A stretch of DNA of 64,000 bases from Lumbricus rubellus (Eukaryota > Annelida > Clitellata > Crassiclitellata > Lumbricidae): positions 34,130,660-34,194,659 of the forward strand of contig OX243817.1 in NCBI GenBank assembly GCA_945859605.1, read 5' to 3'. A program made the position numbers and the translations under genes. Under the pieces are notes generated by a model. The model worked only from the letters and a program-made list of their open reading frames with translations. It had not been told where the DNA came from and did no database searches. Each line of letters starts with the position of its first letter. Within the stretch, counting starts at the first letter, position 1. Below are positions 60,401 to 64,000 of the stretch, in pieces.

Positions 60401-62275
60401 AGAATGTGTCACTGCCTACTAATAATAAATATTTATTGTTAGACAGTATTCGTCATAAACTTCAGTATAGTTGATATGACAATAATTGTGATCAGATAGT
60501 TAGTTTGTGAATATTCTGTGTCACTAACTGCAATCTATTTTCTGGAAACAATAAAGGGATTGATTGATTGATTGGAATTATTTTACTGGTATATATATAT
60601 ATATGTTATATATGTATGATATGTATGTACAGAGAGGGCCAACAAAGACCACCCATAGGTTTTTGCCAATATCTTGGCCAGGAGTAAGAATTTCGAAATG
60701 AAATTTCACATGCTTAAAGACAATTCATATTACACAATACACATGAAGGCCAGATTTCATCAAAATATTTCAAACACAACACAAGTTATACCACTTTTAG
60801 TGAGGCCACCCACCATTTTTTGACGATTCAAAAACAAAACGAAAAAAAGTAGCAAAAATACGATTTTATTCAGTCTCATCTCAAATAACTGTTGTCAAAT
60901 GAACTTGGTAGTGCTTCACAACTTGTGTTCAATGTGCCCACCACCAGTGCCAAAACTTCTTTTGAGTAGAAGTCTCTTTGCAAAGTTTTTGATGGACCAT
61001 TGGACCTGTTGATCTGACATCTATTCCGTATTTACTAATCTGATTGTCAACTTGCTAAATGACTTCTCAGTGACTCTGGTACCCTGTTTCTTTTTTAAAT
61101 AGTAATAACAATGATCATCTGGCAATATCAAAGCTATTTGATAACAATTATTTGAGATGAGACTTAATAAAATCGTGTTTTTTCTACTTGTTGCTGCATT
61201 ATGTCTTTGAATCATCAAAAAACGGGGGGGGGGGAGGTGATCTCACTAAAAGTGGTATAACTTTTGTTGTGCTTGAAATACTTTGATGAAATCTGGTCGT
61301 CATTTGTAAATATGAATTGTCTTTAAGACTGTAAAAAAAATTGTTTCCAAATTCTTACTTTTGGTCAAGATATTGGCAAAAAACCTAGTTTTTTTGGCCC
61401 ACCCTGTAATCCTGTGTATGATATATAGGTTAACATCATTCCACTTGGAATGTTGTTAATAAATCGGTAGGTAAGTAAATACTGTTTGGTCTCAATTGGC
61501 TTTTAAGAGAGGTGTGAAGGTTGCAACTTAATGCCTTGAAGTTTGCCTGTGGTTAGGTATTCTTATACTAGGGGCACCTCAGAGTATTTTGTTCAGGAAG
61601 ACAAGCACAATAAAATACAATTTTCATTTGGGTGTGATATAACACACCATCTTTATTTGTATGATGGCTGCAATGACTATGTCTTTCTTTGCACATCTTT
61701 GTGCAAAGAAAATGCTGTTATTTCCTGATATTCCATATTTTAAAATGTATACTATATATGTATTTATCATGAAAAATAAAATAAAATATATATGATCATG
61801 CATACATATTACACATCTAATTACCTATGTACATACATTGATAGTCAGAATTAGTGAATAGACACGAAAGTTTGTTGCTTTATTTTATATTATAAATGGC
61901 TATTTCTAGCTCTTGTTCGGGTTCATAATGCTGTGGATGGAGAAACAGAGGCAGCCACTGCAGCTGAGAATGAAATTGTTGCGAAAATCGATAGCATGCT
62001 GAGCACCATGAACCTCGAAGAGCCAAGTCGTATACGTGTGCTGGAAAGACTCCAAGTGAAGCTCTTTGCTGCACGTGTTGGCCACAGTGTCAATCTCTAC
62101 ATTTTATGTGAAACGGTGGATGATCTGATTTATCTCAGCAATATCCTGACGTCCGGAGAACTTCAGAGAACCATAGTAACAGTTTTTAATCGGTTGCTTT
62201 CCCGTTCTGAAAGGGTTAATGTGTCAACTACAGTTTCCGAGGAAACTCTTGAGAAATGCAAGAAGTTTCTAGAAG
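57385..62275 (+). CDS. Gene 2: paralogue of gene 1, CARD-CARD-alpha/beta, 3' part not seen
   Basis: Four exons match the first four of gene 1 in order, size and phase: 57385-57463 (ATG 57406), 58721-59002, 59435-59746 and 61910-62275. Together they give 339 codons and one base, all introns phase 1, ending at donor gtcagc (62276). Compared with gene 1, the CARD exons agree at about 35-40 percent by eye, so the duplication is old. No counterpart of the linker, third CARD, second alpha/beta domain or propeller was found before the window end; instead the downstream sequence is a decayed retrotransposon. The gene may continue beyond the window, may have lost its 3' half, or may end in another way. 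Its third coding intron (59747-61909) carries a SINE and a mariner-like element. The role is inferred to be like that of gene 1. Confidence 0.8.
58721..59002 (+). CDS. Gene 2 exon 2: CARD-like domain 1
   Basis: The acceptor tttgtttcgtttcag and donor gttggt frame an exon of 282 nt with phase 1 on both sides. The peptide has the CARD pattern ITKVLIDRINPDFGILDKLL, then LQALSRAEIAEVKN, SRLLELVTKNEKLKEFFNAL, and HFVNYVTAKGG. The PDFG.LDKLL..QAL block aligns directly with gene 1 exon 2. Confidence 0.85.
59435..59746 (+). CDS. Gene 2 exon 3: CARD-like domain 2
   Basis: The acceptor ttttcttactgtag and donor gtaggt frame an exon of 312 nt with phase 1 on both sides. The conserved entry VYGGVWPLTEREISILDVN is followed by ALVDFLDFTGGEIINKLY, VLNRRQKEFI, AAVLLDFLFRSS, YWKMIICLRDTGQLPAQKIL and a Gly-Gly-Gly end. 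It aligns end to end with gene 1 exon 3. Confidence 0.82.
60015..60320 (-). mobile_element. SINE/retroposon body with GCGCTATATAAAT tail, in gene 2 intron 3
   Basis: Plus-strand ATTTATATAGCGCCCCTTCA and CTACTCAGAGGCGCTCCCGA form the tail of the common SINE family, here followed by a long body (GGAAGGTCATTCCAAATGGA, AAAGTCACCTCGAGAGGCC). The body recurs at 41990-42200 (AAGTCACCTCTAGAGGTC) and 43590-43830 (GGGAGCTCATTCCAGGTCGC). Confidence 0.7.
60630..61406. mobile_element. Tc1/mariner-like element, 777 bp, about 280-bp inverted repeats, in gene 2 intron
   Basis: It starts CAGAGAGGGCCAAC and ends GGCCCACCCTG, with TA at 60628-60629 and 61407-61408 as target duplication. The left arm (60630 to about 60907) and right arm (about 61130 to 61406) are inverted copies along nearly all their length, including TTGCCAATATCTTG and TATACCACTTTTAGTGAG blocks. 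The single-copy centre holds, on the minus strand, a short frame ending GGGHIEHKL and a stop at 60916-60918, which looks like the extreme C-terminus of a mariner-type transposase. The element is therefore an internal-deletion derivative. Confidence 0.75.
61910..62275 (+). CDS. Gene 2 exon 4: alpha/beta domain
   Basis: The acceptor atggctatttctag and donor gtcagc frame an exon of 366 nt with phase 1 on both sides. It encodes ALVRVHNAVDGETEAAT, a helix IVAKIDSMLSTMNL, strands RLQVKLFAARVGHS and VNLYILC, a helix VDDLIYLSNILTSGELQRTIV and VFNRLL. The strand-Cys-helix-SGEL-helix order is the same as in gene 1 exons 4 and 10. Its end, KKFLEG, matches the end of gene 1 exon 4, TYFEG. Confidence 0.8.
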
Positions 62276-62619
62276 GTCAGCTTTAACTATTTATTATCTA
62301 TCTATATATGGAATATTTGTAGTGCCTCTTCGAGATAACTATTCAGGATCAAAATTATGATTATGAGGAGATTGTTAATTTTATCTAATCGAACGACTCG
62401 TAATCTGTATAACTCTGTTGTCATATTACTGTACATATAAGCATCAATCTATAGTCACTTCAAGTGTTATGATTTTCGTCATTGTTACAGTTTGTTGGAA
62501 AATCCTGGTAAGAGTTTCTTAGGTTTAAAGAGACAGAGAGGCAAGCTATATTGTGTAAGCAGAATGAACTGGAATTTTACTTCCGTTCTAAGATAATACT
62601 GGAAATATATGCAGCAAAA

Positions 62620-63979
62620 AGTGCTTTCTAATTTAAGATGCTTATCTTGGAAGAGAACATGTGCATTGTGCAAGGACTTAGAGGAATCAAACAAAAGAGA
62701 GGATATCAGAAATGTTTATCAAGTAGTAAAGACACTGACAGGAAAGTTCGGACCACAGTTGATCTGTGTAAAATCAAAAACAGATGAAGAATTTACAAAG
62801 AGAAGAATTTGTGGAAAGATGGAAGGAGTATTGTGAGAGTTGTATGTGTGCGAAAACATATGTAAAATAGGGGGAAGAACACACAAGGAAACCTGCCCCG
62901 TTGAGATCAGGGATAGAACGCGCGATAAAAGAAACAGCAAGAAGGAAAAGTGCCGGGCCAGACGAGTTATCAGCGAAGTTGTTCAAGTGTGCGGGAGATA
63001 CGGCAACAGACAGAATGCATAGGATTTGTGTGGGAGACGGGGAATGGTCGATGGATTGGACACAGTCAATATTTATACCAATACCAAAAGTGGGGATTTT
63101 AAACAATGTAAGAACTACAGGACTATTGCACTAGTCTCGCACACGAGCAAAATCATGTTAAAGATCATACTGGAGAGAATAAGAAGATGTACAGAATTGG
63201 AATTAGCAGATGCACAGGCGGGGTTTAGGCGTGGCAAAGGGACAAGAGATCAGTTGACTAATCTTAGAATTATAAAGGAAAAGATGAGAGAACACCAATA
63301 ACCTCTACACATGTGCTTTGTCGATTCCAAGAAGGCATTCGATTGTGTGTCACATGAGCAATTATGGGTATCAATGGTTGAAATGGGCTATCCAGAGCAC
63401 ATTATCAACCTGGTAGCTGAATTGTATAACAAGCAGACGGCAAAAGTAAAAATTGGCGGCGTAATGTCAGTGAGTTCCCGATAAGAAAGGGTGTTAGGCA
63501 GGGAGGGTGTGTGATTTCATCATCATTGTTTAACATACTATCAGAAATGGTCATGAGGGAGGCACTGAAAGGTTACTCAGGAGGCATTCAAATTGGAGGA
63601 AGAGGGAAAACAAACTTACGTTATGCAGACGACATAGTGGTAATGGCAGGCACAGAAGCAGAGCTGCAGTATCTGGTGTCTCGCTTGGATACGGAAGGTC
63701 GAAGAAAGGTCTGGAGATCAACATGGGGTAGGCAAAGTGTACAGCGCTGTCAAGGTAACAATGTAACATCAAAGTACAGGACATCATGATAGAACAAGTG
63801 GACACATTCGTGTACTTAGGCTCACTCATAACAAAAGATGCTGAGTGTTGCAAGGAGATAAGGTGAGAATCGCGAGAAGACATGGAGTAGGTTCAGATCT
63901 GAAGAAACTGTTGGAAAAGCCATAACATCAAACTATCGACAAAGTTAAAGTTAATGAGGACGCTTATATGGCCTGTGAT
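62620..63979 (+). pseudogene. Decayed non-LTR retrotransposon ORF2 (reverse transcriptase)
   Basis: Pieces of a LINE ORF2 appear in order but in changing frames. A pre-RT segment EEFVERWKEYCES lies at about 62790-62850. KSAGPDELSAKLFKCAGD is at about 62950-63003. PKSGDFKQCKNYRTIALVSH follows near 63085-63140, then QAGFRRGKGTRDQLTNLRII to the stop at 63299. RT motif A (CFVDSKKAFD) is at 63314-63345, and the catalytic LRYADD box is near 63616-63633. The thumb-like VYLGSLITKD is near 63810. At least one stop (63299) and several frameshifts make it inactive. The endonuclease and C-terminal ends are absent. It abuts the 3' side of gene 2 exon 4. Confidence 0.88.
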
Positions 63980-64000
63980 CAGTGGTGTAGTGGGGGGAAC
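63980..64000. mobile_element. Start of a hAT-like terminal repeat, cut by window end
   Basis: The reverse-transcriptase remnant reads ...MRTLIWPVI and then breaks at CAGTGGTGTAGTGGGG, which begins like the terminal repeats of the element at 56905 (CAGTGGCGTAG). Only 21 bases are visible, so this is tentative. Confidence 0.35.

Noticed and set aside
62491..62507. A possible 17-bp exon after gene 2 exon 4, with a tttcgtcattgttacag acceptor and gtaaga donor
   Set aside because: It would end in phase 0, unlike every other exon of the family, and is too short to support without transcripts.

Overview
The window is metazoan nuclear DNA. It has spliced genes with GT-AG introns, tRNA-derived SINEs, non-LTR and DNA-transposon remnants, a very high density of micro- and minisatellites, and one 200-base assembly gap. 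The CARD and cadherin-like genes, together with SINE tails ending in a 'gcgctatataaa' motif, suggest a repeat-rich, probably marine, invertebrate. The sequence does not let me name the phylum.

Layout. Positions 1 to about 32.5 kb are essentially gene-free: simple-sequence arrays, minisatellites, SINE and LINE pieces, a 1-kb hAT-type element (12086-13093), and a 2.4-kb block of degenerate repeats in which an array is followed by its own inverted copy (about 14.5-17.0 kb) and then the gap (16997-17196). At 32591-33506 on the minus strand lies one long exon that encodes a signal peptide and cadherin-like sequence. From 33.5 to 42.6 kb the sequence is again repetitive, with a 753-bp hAT-type element (39934-40686) and a 567-bp fold-back element (41319-41885).

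The interesting part is 42.7-62.3 kb. Two paralogous multi-exon genes lie in tandem on the plus strand. Gene 1 (42735-52045) can be assembled completely into 11 exons and 948 codons: a short N-terminal exon, two CARD-like death-fold domains, an alpha/beta domain, four small linker exons (one acidic), a third CARD-like domain, a second alpha/beta domain, and a C-terminal beta-propeller of about 290 residues. All ten of its coding introns are in phase 1, so exons could be skipped or shuffled without loss of frame. Gene 2 (57385 to beyond 62275) repeats the first four exons with identical phases but is diverged, and its 3' part is not found before the window ends. The alpha/beta domain resembles the TRADD N-terminal domain fold, which I infer from pattern only. 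The architecture suggests an intracellular signalling adaptor or sensor of innate immunity or cell death, with CARDs for homotypic assembly and a propeller for ligand or partner recognition. Function is inference.

The last 1.4 kb is a decayed non-LTR retrotransposon reverse transcriptase (about 62620-63979), which itself seems to be interrupted at 63980 by the start of a hAT-like terminal repeat.
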